From Enterococcus sp. BWR-S5 (GTDB taxonomy: Bacteria; Bacillota; Bacilli; Lactobacillales; Enterococcaceae), in the NCBI RefSeq assembly GCF_016745255.1, contig NZ_JADOEQ010000009.1, positions 1 through 64,000 on the forward strand: a DNA stretch of 64,000 nucleotides, in the 5' to 3' direction. Position numbers and translations under genes: made by a program. The notes below the pieces were generated by a model. It was not told the DNA's origin and did not search any database. It worked only from the letters and a program-made list of their open reading frames with translations. Of the stretch, positions 27,768-35,318 are shown in pieces; the stretch's first letter is position 1, and each line of letters begins with the position of its first letter.

Positions 27768-27783
27768 AAATTTCTTGGTGGGG
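27758..27783. repeat. Perfect 26-bp palindrome overlapping left arm repeat
   Basis: CCCCACCAAGAAA is followed directly by its exact complement TTTCTTGGTGGGG. The palindrome places a third, inverted CCCCACCAA unit next to the direct pair. It could also end transcription of guaA, though the T-run is poor. Confidence 0.75.
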
Positions 27784-27966
27784 TTCATTTGTTTATCTTG
27801 CTAATGGTAATGAAGCCTGACCGTTATCCCATCCTTGTTCTATGCAGTCTTTGTGTCCAATAATATATAAATGAAAATGAATAGGCTAACAGCATCCAAT
27901 TTCAACTAAAATCAATAGAGCAGAAGCAAAAATACCTACTGAGCGTTTAATCAATTCTAATGTTTA

Positions 27967-27975
27967 TGCTATAAT
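27967..27975 (+). promoter_or_regulatory. Extended -10 promoter of SIR2 gene
   Basis: TGCTATAAT is a perfect extended -10 about 55 bases before the TTG start; no clear -35 is visible, which extended -10 promoters can tolerate. Confidence 0.55.
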
Positions 27976-28037
27976 TCTAAGTAGTAAAGTGTTTTTCAAT
28001 TTGTATAAATAATGTTATTGGTTGGAGGTGTATTTTA

Positions 28038-29636
28038 TTGTTAGACGATTTAGTAAAAGATAACAACTATCCCATAATTTTTATCGGTTCCGGCATGTCT
28101 AAACGATATTTAAAAAATTTTCCATCTTGGAATGAGTTGTTAAAAGAATATTGGCAAAAAATAGGAGAAAAAGAGAACTTCTTTTCCCATTTGAGAACTG
28201 TAAAAAGCAATATAGATATTCCGGGACTCAGCGAAGATGAAAAAGATTTTTACACAAATACTACAGTAGCATCTTACATTGAAAAAAAATATGATGATAT
28301 GTTTTATAATGAAGAAATAAAAATTGATGGACTAGATATTGATACTGCGTACACTCAAAAGATTTCTCCTTTTAAATTTGATTTAGCCGACCGTTTTAGT
28401 CATCTGGATTTTAAAGATGGTATTGAAGACGAATTAGAAGCTTATACAGATTTTCTTGCAAAAGCGAGAGTCATAATCACTACTAATTATGACACTTTAA
28501 CCGAAAAGCTTTTATCAAAAAGGGGAATTTACCCTAAAATCTATGTGGGGCAAAATGGTTTCTTTGACAAAACGATTGACTGGTCAGAATTGTATAAAAT
28601 ACACGGAGATGTAAAAGACCCAAAGTCTATAATAATCAATGAGGATGATTACACTCAGTATGATAAAAACTCTATACTAATAAGCGCAAAAATTCTTTCT
28701 AATATGATAGAAGCTCCAATCATGTTTTTAGGTTATTCACTAACGGATAGAAATGTTAGAAAGCTCTTAAAGGATTTTGCTTCTCAATTACCTAAAGAGG
28801 ATGTCCGAAAATCATCTAATAGAATTTTCATTGTCGAGTACTTGGAAAATGAACACGATGTAATTGAACAAATGAATAGAGATGAACAACTAGATATTGG
28901 TTACATCTTAGCTAGCACAGATAACTATTCTAAAATATTCCATAAAATAAGTAAAATCGATGAAGGTTTAACCCCCTATGAAGTCAGAAAGTATCAGAAA
29001 ATTATTAAAAAAATTGTAGATACTGCTGGAGCTTCCGGGAACTTAGATGCCGTTCTTGTTTCTTCAACTCAATTAGAAAGTCTAGAACAGCAAATACAGG
29101 ACGGTAAACCTATAGTTGTAGCATTAGGTAACAGAAAATATATGTATGTTTTTCCAGATTTAGTAAGTTATATAACGGACTATTTAAGAGAGGAACACAG
29201 TATCATGCCTACAGTAGCTTTGGAATTTATAGCAAAGGAAAACTCCGGAACGAGAACTCCATTTGCTCGCTATGTTAAAAATGAGGATATTAACAAATTA
29301 GAAATTTCAGAAGATTGTAGAGTTAAAATTCGTAAAAAGATTAACTTGCTTGGAACATTAGAAAAAACTACTGAATCCGTGCCTAAAAATTGTAAACAGA
29401 AATTCACCTCGATAACAGACATATTAAGCACTACTTTTTCCATGGGTACAAAAATTAATTTGATTACCTATAATGTAGGTAATTTAGACAAAGAAGACTT
29501 AACAGAATATATATTGAATGATGCACTAAGCATGTTTAATGAAGCTTGTCAAAACAAACAACAAAACCTCAAAAGTGTAATCAGAAGATTATTTTTTGCC
29601 TACGATCTGTTAATCCACGGTGACTTAAAAAACTAA
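28038..29636 (+). CDS. SIR2-domain protein, putative NAD-consuming anti-phage effector
   Basis: The 532-residue protein starts at TTG behind GGAGGTG. Residues about 10-290 form a SIR2-like NAD-binding domain: GSGMS (17-21), TTNYD (148-152), the catalytic His in KIHGD (187-191) and FLGYSLTDRNV (230-240). Such SIR2 domains in islands usually hydrolyse NAD+ in abortive anti-phage defence. The C-terminal 230 residues match nothing I recognise; they are not the SLOG domain of ThsA, and the protein is about half the length of DSR1/DSR2. It is alone between a strong promoter and a perfect hairpin, so it may work as a single-gene system. Confidence 0.85.
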   Translation: MLDDLVKDNNYPIIFIGSGMSKRYLKNFPSWNELLKEYWQKIGEKENFFSHLRTVKSNIDIPGLSEDEKDFYTNTTVASYIEKKYDDMFYNEEIKIDGLDIDTAYTQKISPFKFDLADRFSHLDFKDGIEDELEAYTDFLAKARVIITTNYDTLTEKLLSKRGIYPKIYVGQNGFFDKTIDWSELYKIHGDVKDPKSIIINEDDYTQYDKNSILISAKILSNMIEAPIMFLGYSLTDRNVRKLLKDFASQLPKEDVRKSSNRIFIVEYLENEHDVIEQMNRDEQLDIGYILASTDNYSKIFHKISKIDEGLTPYEVRKYQKIIKKIVDTAGASGNLDAVLVSSTQLESLEQQIQDGKPIVVALGNRKYMYVFPDLVSYITDYLREEHSIMPTVALEFIAKENSGTRTPFARYVKNEDINKLEISEDCRVKIRKKINLLGTLEKTTESVPKNCKQKFTSITDILSTTFSMGTKINLITYNVGNLDKEDLTEYILNDALSMFNEACQNKQQNLKSVIRRLFFAYDLLIHGDLKN

Positions 29637-29692
29637 AGAAAGTTGATAATGATTAGCCCACCTAAAATGGAAAAATCATTATCAACTTTCTT
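29636..29692 (+). terminator. Hairpin downstream of SIR2 gene
   Basis: Perfect 19-base arms (29636-29654 and 29674-29692) begin within the stop codon. The following T-run is short, so it may act in mRNA stabilisation as well as termination. Confidence 0.75.
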
Positions 29693-29844
29693 GATTGCGG
29701 AAACTTTTTTGTATTTGATAATACCTACCTAAAGTAGATAAATCAAACACTTCTTCAACAAAATTATACTTGTTTCTGCTTCAATTATCAATACGAAAGC
29801 TCAAATTTCCTAAAAAAAATTTCTTGTTAAAATTATATTTACTG

Positions 29845-30624
29845 TTATTTTATCGCTTCACCAAATATCTCATTATGTCGAATTACTTGCCCACCCATAA
29901 GTATAACTGAGAAGTCTGTTTGCCCGGGTTCCAATAAACGAAGTGGTACATCTGCTCCGACTTGCTCTGTAACAGTATTACTAATACCTGTAAGATTTGA
30001 AAGGATACTAGAGGCTCCTTGTTCGTCCGAAGCTGTATAAGAAGTGGCATGTATTGTAATCCCTCCATCTTCTTTTTCAAGGTACCAATCCGGAGGTATA
30101 GCTGTATAAGTTGCAATAAATGAATCAATTCTTTCATCTATTGTTTGTCCGGAGACAGGTTCATCATCTTCCCCAGATACTCTCCTAACATTGTAGCTTG
30201 CCGTCTGACCGTCTTTAGCAAACATCGTCATAATTCCTTCGCTCTTGCTAAAATACTCACTGTAGCCCGTTTTTTCAATGGAAACTTGGTCGTATTTAAC
30301 ACCTGCATATTCAAAGGAAAAATAGGCGTGTAACAACGTAGGGTTGTCTATATAATAATCCTCTGACACAGCACGGGAATCACCAATATAGAATACTACT
30401 TTTTCTTCTAGTACTTCTATTCCAAATCCTTTATTATTAACCTTCCAATCTCCTAGTAATTCATCTGGTGTAGTTGTTGTTATCTGATTATCTACTTTTG
30501 CCTCCGGTGGATTGGAGGTCTGCTGGCTCTCGACAGTACTTGTTGAAATACTACTAGTGTCCTCATTATGATTTTTGCAAGCAGTTAGAAAGACTAATGA
30601 AAGAATCACCAAATATTTCTTCAT
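29845..30624 (-). CDS. Island lipoprotein with lipocalin-like region
   Basis: A 259-residue predicted lipoprotein (signal ending LTAC near residue 16) with a Ser/Thr-rich linker. The folded part begins at ELLGDWKVNNKGFGIEVLEE, whose pattern (LxGxWxxxxxGxxxxF) is that of lipocalin-like or DUF4767-type lipoproteins. The C-terminal segment YTAIPPDWYLEKEDGGITIH is separate. The start overlaps the previous gene by four bases (ATGA), so both are co-expressed. The function is unknown; surface exposure suggests adhesion, exclusion or phage-receptor masking, all speculative. Confidence 0.7.
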   Translation of the reverse strand: MKKYLVILSLVFLTACKNHNEDTSSISTSTVESQQTSNPPEAKVDNQITTTTPDELLGDWKVNNKGFGIEVLEEKVVFYIGDSRAVSEDYYIDNPTLLHAYFSFEYAGVKYDQVSIEKTGYSEYFSKSEGIMTMFAKDGQTASYNVRRVSGEDDEPVSGQTIDERIDSFIATYTAIPPDWYLEKEDGGITIHATSYTASDEQGASSILSNLTGISNTVTEQVGADVPLRLLEPGQTDFSVILMGGQVIRHNEIFGEAIK

Positions 30625-31139
30625 GCTTTTTTACCTGTTTTACGTTGCTTTACGACATAGCCCGCTACGGCTAAACCAATTAACAAAAATAACCAGTTTT
30701 TACTACTTTTTTCAGCCTTTCCCAATGGGCTTTCCCCTTTTGTTGTTTTATAAAGTGTAGATGTGGAAGGACTGCCGTCTAGAGCTGATATCATAAGTAA
30801 TTTATCTTTGTTTTCAGAAAGTCTAAAAAGAAGAAAGGTTTCACCTGTTGTTTGCTTCAATTCTGGTATCCCTTTAGCTAGCTCTTCTTTCGTTACTTCT
30901 ATAGTAGGTTCACTAGTGTCCTCTCTCATTACATAGTTGTATTCAAAAATCTTGTTGTCTGCGCCTAAATCAAAAATACCATCTTTGGTAATCTTGATAT
31001 CATAAGTAACCGGAAGCCCATCTTCTCCCCCAGACCAATAACCGTAAAAATCTTTACTACTGTTTCCACAACCAGATAATCCTAATAGAAATATTGTTAC
31101 TAATACGAATACTCCTAATTTTAAATTACACTTTTTCAT
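30621..31139 (-). CDS. Island lipoprotein with C-terminal membrane segment
   Basis: A 172-residue predicted lipoprotein (lipobox LSGC near residue 24). The folded region KDFYGYWSGGEDGLPVTYDI carries a lipocalin-like GxW motif, and a single hydrophobic segment (WLFLLIGLAVAGYVV) precedes a basic tail at the C-terminus. The double anchorage, lipid at the N-terminus and a helix at the C-terminus, is unusual. It is translationally coupled to the next lipoprotein gene and preceded by AAGGAGAG. No named family is recognised. Confidence 0.7.
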   Translation of the reverse strand: MKKCNLKLGVFVLVTIFLLGLSGCGNSSKDFYGYWSGGEDGLPVTYDIKITKDGIFDLGADNKIFEYNYVMREDTSEPTIEVTKEELAKGIPELKQTTGETFLLFRLSENKDKLLMISALDGSPSTSTLYKTTKGESPLGKAEKSSKNWLFLLIGLAVAGYVVKQRKTGKKA

Positions 31140-31370
31140 TTTTATTTCTCTCCTTCGGTTTCATATGTATGTGAAACAATTGCAGGTACCTTTTTTCGGT
31201 AAAAGCAATACTAGCTAGTAGATAAAATAGCGGTAATTCCTTAAATAACTCCTTAACAATCCTTCTATATCTGAAACAGATGAAGCATCGTTATATCAGC
31301 ACTTATGGAGGATATTTCTGTTTCATTTCAGATGCAAATAAATATAGTCGGATTTCAAAACCCGAAAAAA

Positions 31371-31411
31371 ACACACCCCAAGTAGCTTATCCCGAGTTAC
31401 TAGAGGTGTGT
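31371..31411 (-). terminator. Terminator after the 174-residue lipoprotein gene
   Basis: ACACACC and GGTGTGT outer arms enclose a further AGTA/TACT stem; on the minus strand a run of seven T follows. It separates the regulator-lipoprotein pair from the lipoprotein pair at 29845-31139. Confidence 0.8.
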
Positions 31412-31452
31412 AAGTACGGTCTGGAACGACGGGGTAGGGTTACTTTCTGTGA

Positions 31453-31977
31453 TTAAATGCTGTAAATTACCATCCCATTTACAGCAGTGATAATGATCTC
31501 TCCTCCACCTACATTAAAGAGGTTAACAGGCTTTCTACCAGTTAATAAACTGATTTCTGTTGCTCCGTTTAGAAACTCATTATAATAGTTTTCATTACCA
31601 TTTCCAGATATGTACAATTGTAAATTCTGAATAGTTGCCGACATCATCGGAATAAAATTCACTGTTGTTCCATCGTCTTCAATGTAGCATCCGAAGTACT
31701 TCGCTTTAGCTTGAATCGGGTCGGTTGTGTCTAGGTTCTCATAGTATATAGTACCCAGATTAGCTGTCTCTGGTGTTGTAGTTTCTATAGTCTCTTCTCC
31801 GGATATTGCTTGATATGATGATTCTACTGCACTAGTATTCGGAGTCGATTCTAAGAATGTCCGACTTTCACTTGATTCATTATTTGTAGATTTTATTACC
31901 TCTTTATTGTCCATCTTGCCACAGCCAGATAGTAATAAGACTATTAACAATGTACTGGCTAATAAGTACTTTTTCAT
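31453..31977 (-). CDS. Island lipoprotein
   Basis: A 174-residue predicted lipoprotein (lipobox LLSGC near residue 19) with a long Ser/Thr/Glu-rich low-complexity linker to about residue 75. A small C-terminal domain (AKYFGCYIEDDGTTVNFIPM, NGNENYYNEFLNGATEISLL) follows. It is the gene directly downstream of the minus-strand XRE regulator, six bases away, so it is probably under that regulator's control. No family is recognised. Confidence 0.7.
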   Translation of the reverse strand: MKKYLLASTLLIVLLLSGCGKMDNKEVIKSTNNESSESRTFLESTPNTSAVESSYQAISGEETIETTTPETANLGTIYYENLDTTDPIQAKAKYFGCYIEDDGTTVNFIPMMSATIQNLQLYISGNGNENYYNEFLNGATEISLLTGRKPVNLFNVGGGEIIITAVNGMVIYSI

Positions 31978-31983
31978 CTACAC

Positions 31984-32193
31984 TCACCTCTTATTAAATT
32001 CTTCATAAAAAAGCTCATCCATCGGTACTTCTAAAATACCGGACAATAGCTTCATTTGATAAGGTTTTGGAATAGTCCTCCCGATTTGCCACGAACTGAT
32101 ACACTGTTGTGTTACACCCATTTCCTTTGCTAATTCAATTTGAGAAATTCCTTTTGATTCTCTATACTGACTAAACCTACTAGTCTTCTTCAT
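31984..32193 (-). CDS. Small XRE-family regulator
   Basis: A 69-residue helix-turn-helix protein with FSQYRESKGISQIELAKEMG and VTQQCISSWQIGRTIPKPYQ, a complete HTH_3 fold with almost nothing else. The frame is open to 32337, but ATG 32193 has AGGAG upstream and starts directly before the HTH. It is divergent from a second XRE gene at 32323. Two copies of an inverted 19-base operator-like sequence lie in the 129-base gap, suggesting a mutual switch. Confidence 0.8.
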   Translation of the reverse strand: MKKTSRFSQYRESKGISQIELAKEMGVTQQCISSWQIGRTIPKPYQMKLLSGILEVPMDELFYEEFNKR

Positions 32194-32219
32194 CCGCTCA
32201 CTCCTCAAAATTATTATAA

Positions 32220-32238
32220 ACAACAACTTGATGTATTT
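32220..32238 (-). promoter_or_regulatory. Operator-like site, copy 1
   Basis: The minus strand reads AAATACATCAAGTTGTTGT, matching copy 2 (32278-32296, plus strand) in 18 of 19 bases. The two copies are inverted about the centre of the divergent XRE promoter region. Confidence 0.65.
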
Positions 32239-32277
32239 CAACTCATTATATAGTTTTCTATTGTTTATTATCAATAC

Positions 32278-32296
32278 AAATACAACAAGTTGTTGT
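32278..32296 (+). promoter_or_regulatory. Operator-like site, copy 2
   Basis: AAATACAACAAGTTGTTGT contains the near-palindrome TACAACAAGTTGTTGTA and lies 27 bases before the start of the plus-strand XRE gene. Confidence 0.65.
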
Positions 32297-32322
32297 AACA
32301 TAACAAGGGAGAGGTGTATCAG

Positions 32323-32655
32323 ATGAAACAAAAGCAATATGCTAAAACTATTAAAGAGAGACGACGTGCTTTAGGGTGGACACAGAAACAACTAGCTAAG
32401 AGAATCCACTCAACTCAGCAAGCTGTTACACGATGGGAAACCTCTGTTACTGAACCTAGCTTAGAGAGTCTTACAGCCCTCTCAAAAGCTTTAGGAACAC
32501 CTGTATCCCATTTTTTGGATGTAGATACGGTTGAATCAGAAGAAGAGTTTCTTACTCTGTATCGTTCTCTCACTACCGAGGACGCCAAACGAACAATTGA
32601 ATATATGAAATTACTTAAAAAGCAGGAAGTTGAACGAACAACCTTTAAGCCATAA
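32323..32655 (+). CDS. XRE-family regulator
   Basis: A 110-residue protein with an N-terminal HTH (IKERRRALGWTQKQLAKRIHS, TQQAVTRWETSVTEPSLESL) and a short helical C-terminus (EEFLTLYRSLTTEDAKRTIE) of the type found in phage-like repressors. GGGAGAGG precedes the ATG at 32323. It faces the smaller XRE gene across a shared operator region and converges with the sigma-like gene at a bidirectional terminator. It probably sets the on/off state of the island. Confidence 0.82.
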   Translation: MKQKQYAKTIKERRRALGWTQKQLAKRIHSTQQAVTRWETSVTEPSLESLTALSKALGTPVSHFLDVDTVESEEEFLTLYRSLTTEDAKRTIEYMKLLKKQEVERTTFKP

Positions 32656-32690
32656 AAAAGACCTAACACAGTTTCGTGTTAGGCACTATT
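32654..32690. terminator. Bidirectional terminator
   Basis: CCTAACAC (32662-32669) pairs with GTGTTAGG (32676-32683) and is flanked by A-rich sequence on the left and T-rich on the right, serving both convergent genes. Confidence 0.75.
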
Positions 32691-33452
32691 TTTCAGTAAT
32701 ATTTTCATTTTATCTCTTAAACGTCTCTCTTTTCTCTTCACCGAATCAATCTGAATATTTCTTTTCACCGCAATTTCTTCTTCGGTTAATACCATTAAAT
32801 CAGCAAGAAATTTCTTTTCTTCTGTAGTAAGTTCATTCATTACGAGCTCTTTCAACTCCATGTCAGCTTGACAATCTGCTGTGTTATCCTTCAAATAATT
32901 TTGATTTTCTCCTAGTTTTACAAAAGTCACAGGATTTTTATACCTATTTATTCCAGACTTTCGACCTTTTTTTATTGCCGTTTTATTTTCTTCGGATAGA
33001 TAGTTGTATTTTTTTTCGAACTTTTTCTCTATCTCTTTTTTATTTTTGTCTTTCTTCCCCTCCTCTTCATGAACATAAGCTTTCATAGTTCTTGACCGGG
33101 CGTTTGAGACAATATTGTCCATTTCTTTCTGACTCTCCGGCGTATCATTAAGCAAGAATAGCTCATATCCATTATTGAAAATGCTGTATCCTTGTTCAAA
33201 AAACTTTTGCTTCCCTAACATCATCTCTTCACAAAGCTGATAATCAAGCTCATTCTGAGTTCTTCGCATATCCCAACGCCCTTTTTCACTAGCAACCGTG
33301 TAAATCCTTTTAAAGGAATACTGATAAAACTTAGACTGTCTCGCTTTCCACAAAAGTTTATCAACAAATTGGTCATTAAGATTTCTTCTTTCTTTTAATT
33401 TTGGCAAATCTTTTTCCTTCTTTCTTGTCCGTTTTTTGGTTTTTGTATTCAC
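32679..33452 (-). CDS. Island protein with C-terminal sigma-70 region 4-like HTH
   Basis: A 257-residue, very lysine-rich protein. The last 50 residues (LTTEEKKFLADLMVLTEEEI, then KRNIQIDSVKRKERRLRDKM) look like a sigma region 4 or ArpU-type DNA-binding helix-turn-helix. The middle has a strongly charged helical stretch (KDKNKKEIEKKFEKKYNYLS). It may be a transcriptional activator of island genes. The start is GTG with no convincing ribosome site, so the true start may be further in. No exact family is recognised. Confidence 0.65.
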   Translation of the reverse strand: MNTKTKKRTRKKEKDLPKLKERRNLNDQFVDKLLWKARQSKFYQYSFKRIYTVASEKGRWDMRRTQNELDYQLCEEMMLGKQKFFEQGYSIFNNGYELFLLNDTPESQKEMDNIVSNARSRTMKAYVHEEEGKKDKNKKEIEKKFEKKYNYLSEENKTAIKKGRKSGINRYKNPVTFVKLGENQNYLKDNTADCQADMELKELVMNELTTEEKKFLADLMVLTEEEIAVKRNIQIDSVKRKERRLRDKMKILLKNSA

Positions 33453-33604
33453 TATTACTATGAAGGGTTACGAATAGTAACTCTGAATAGTATCTGCATT
33501 AGGTTACAATTAAGTAGCTATTTACCTCTCTTGTTCATTTACTAAATTTAAATACTTTTTGAGAATATAGTTTAATTAGTTTTAAACAATAATTTTTAAA
33601 GAAG

Positions 33605-33715
33605 ATAGCCTCGAAGGGGCTTCGCTCCTTCTCGGTCAAGCTGAAAGGTTGTTCGGGTGTGGGGTGAATAGCCCCACGGTCTTCAAGCTACCCTTATGCC
33701 TTTTTACAAAGGCTA
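33605..33715. ncRNA. Candidate structured RNA or DNA origin
   Basis: A GC-rich block inside very AT-rich DNA. AGCCT (33607-33611) can pair with AGGCT (about 33709-33713), enclosing the hairpins GAAGGGGC-TTC-GCTCCTTC (33613-33631) and GTGGGG-TGAATAG-CCCCAC. No known RNA family was recognised, and an origin of transfer or replication is an alternative. Confidence 0.4.
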
Positions 33716-33755
33716 CTCAGAAAATAAAAAATAATTACCTGAGTATGTCTGATAA

Positions 33756-33999
33756 TCAATATGTATGTTCATCCAAGAATTGAACAATGTCAGTTTTCTT
33801 ATATAAGCATAAACCATCAATAGTATCTCGTTTCAGCCTCTTCTTACGTAACTTAGCTAATTGCGTTAACTGATTTCCAATCTAGAAAAATTCTAGTTTC
33901 TTCTGTAGTAAGATATTCTCCGTACTGGTTAGTCAAATTAGTCATTCCTCCAATTACCTTGCTAACTCCGGACACAATCTCTCCTACTAGTTCATTCAT
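33756..33999 (-). pseudogene. Frameshifted small helix-turn-helix gene remnant
   Basis: From the ATG at 33999 the frame reads MNELVGEIVSGVSKVI and then YGEYLTTEETRIFLDWKSVN before a stop. One frame over, the sequence continues LRKKRLKRDTIDGLCLYKKT and DIVQFLDEHTY to a stop at 33756. Joined, these give a complete winged-helix/excisionase-like domain (LTTEET...YKKTDIVQFL). The total span is 244 bases, not a multiple of three, as expected for a single-base frameshift. Confidence 0.6.
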
Positions 34000-34282
34000 A
34001 TCTAGCTACGACCATTCCCATTTATTTACCTCACAACCACAAATATTAACCGATTTAAAAAACAATAAAATACAATTATATATTAAATCACCATATGCTT
34101 AATTGCAACACGAAAATGAAAAAAACCTTTTAAAATAAACATTTATTGACAATTAACAATATAATGATAATCAAACACATCACATCTTACCTCTATTGAT
34201 AAATAACAATATAAATGAATTTATTCTATTTTTTATTTACTTAGTAAATATTTTATGTTATCCTGTTGGTGAGGTGATAAAT

Positions 34283-34882
34283 TTGAACAATTTAACTGGA
34301 GAAAAACTTTATGATTTAAAAGCTGTCGGTAAACGTATTCGAGAAATTCGTGGTGATTATACGTTAGAAGACTTCGGTTTTCTTGCTGACCGAACTAGTA
34401 AAGCAGCCGTGTATAATTGGGAGAACGGAAAAAGCCTTCCTAACAAGGAGAGGCTTAAAATTATAGCTTTACTTGGAAAAACAACTGTTGAGTGGGTTTT
34501 GTATGGAAATTTAGATGAATATATCTCTTCTTTATTCTTAGTTGGTTCAAAGCCGTACGAAAACATGAAGGCTTTCTATATGAAGCTTGGTTACAAAAAA
34601 GAACTCTTTAAACTGTATGAAGTAACTACTCCGGACGCAAAGCAATCCATAATTGATAAAGTTATTGAGAAAGCTAAACAGAACGAATGGAGTTACTCAG
34701 AAACTCATCATATTACAGACCTGTTTCTAAATATCGCAGATAATGTTTTAGAGAGAAACCAGCACACAGAAAATCTGCCGTTGGACATCAAAGAACTATT
34801 ATCAACAATCGAGAAACAAAATCTAACAGACGATGAAATAGATTCCTTATTAACAATTGTCCGGAATCATTTCAAATCTTAA
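34283..34882 (+). CDS. XRE-family regulator (phage-like)
   Basis: The protein (199 residues from TTG 34283) has an N-terminal helix-turn-helix: KAVGKRIREIRGDYTLEDFG and TSKAAVYNWENGKSLPNKER. A longer helical C-terminus ends with DIKELLSTIEKQNLTDDEID. The frame is open to 34196, but GGTGAGGTGAT just upstream of the TTG favours 34283. It precedes the DUF3173-integrase pair and may regulate excision. The target sequence is not visible. Confidence 0.78.
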   Translation: MNNLTGEKLYDLKAVGKRIREIRGDYTLEDFGFLADRTSKAAVYNWENGKSLPNKERLKIIALLGKTTVEWVLYGNLDEYISSLFLVGSKPYENMKAFYMKLGYKKELFKLYEVTTPDAKQSIIDKVIEKAKQNEWSYSETHHITDLFLNIADNVLERNQHTENLPLDIKELLSTIEKQNLTDDEIDSLLTIVRNHFKS

Positions 34883-35093
34883 CAAACTGGGAATCTAGAG
34901 GTCAGTATACCACTGATTGATTCAAATAAGAGCATTACACGCAACACAAATAAATACAGAAAAGCAAAAGAAAAGAGACCGTCATCACGCCTCCAACAGC
35001 AAATAATGACAATCCCTCTCACAGAGTAGATGAGAAATCTACTTACTTATTATCTCATGCTTTTCGAATTATGAAAAGAGGATGATTTTACAC

Positions 35094-35318
35094 ATGGTAG
35101 ACACGATTTGTAAAAAGGACTTGGTACAGATTGGATACAAAGAGCACACCGCTCGTTCTTTAATTTGCCAAGCCAAAACGATTATGGTTCAACAAGGATA
35201 CCCATTTTACAACAACAAACGGCTTGGACGAGTTCCGAAGCCCGTTGTTGAGTCAATCATAGGCGTTACACTCCATCTAACTAAAGATGAGAGCGATGTG
35301 ATTGAAAATGACAAGTAA
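35094..35318 (+). CDS. DUF3173 protein, probable excision/recombination directionality partner
   Basis: A 74-residue basic protein. CKKDLVQIGYKEHTARSLIC and FYNNKRLGRVPKPVVESIIG match the DUF3173 family, which I know as the small protein encoded immediately before tyrosine integrases of Gram-positive islands. The GRVP segment resembles the wing of winged-helix excisionases. The ATG at 35094 is preceded by AGAGGATG. Its 3' end overlaps the integrase start by up to 17 bases. An excisionase role is inference from position and size. Confidence 0.75.
   Translation: MVDTICKKDLVQIGYKEHTARSLICQAKTIMVQQGYPFYNNKRLGRVPKPVVESIIGVTLHLTKDESDVIENDK

Larger units (their letters stand above)
27657..28037. 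other. Island left end: arm repeat, palindrome and SIR2 promoter region
   Basis: There is no gene. The region holds a hairpin-forming ACAAC/GTTGT pair near 27691-27711, the repeat at 27746-27767, the palindrome at 27758-27783 and, ahead of the SIR2 gene, an extended -10 (TG-C-TATAAT, 27967-27975). Confidence 0.55.
33453..34282. other. Long non-coding stretch with structured GC-rich core and a gene remnant
   Basis: Apart from the GC-rich folded region (33605-33713) and the frameshifted HTH remnant (33756-33999), listed separately, the stretch is AT-rich. The 34080-34280 part probably contains the promoter of the XRE gene at 34283. Confidence 0.5.

Noticed and set aside
27746-27783. CRISPR-like repeat
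   Set aside because: Only two distant copies of the 22-base repeat exist, with no spacer array or cas genes; the arrangement fits integrase arm sites.
30621-31139. LPXTG surface protein because of the C-terminal helix and basic tail
   Set aside because: There is no LPXTG-like sorting motif before the helix, and the N-terminus has a lipobox.
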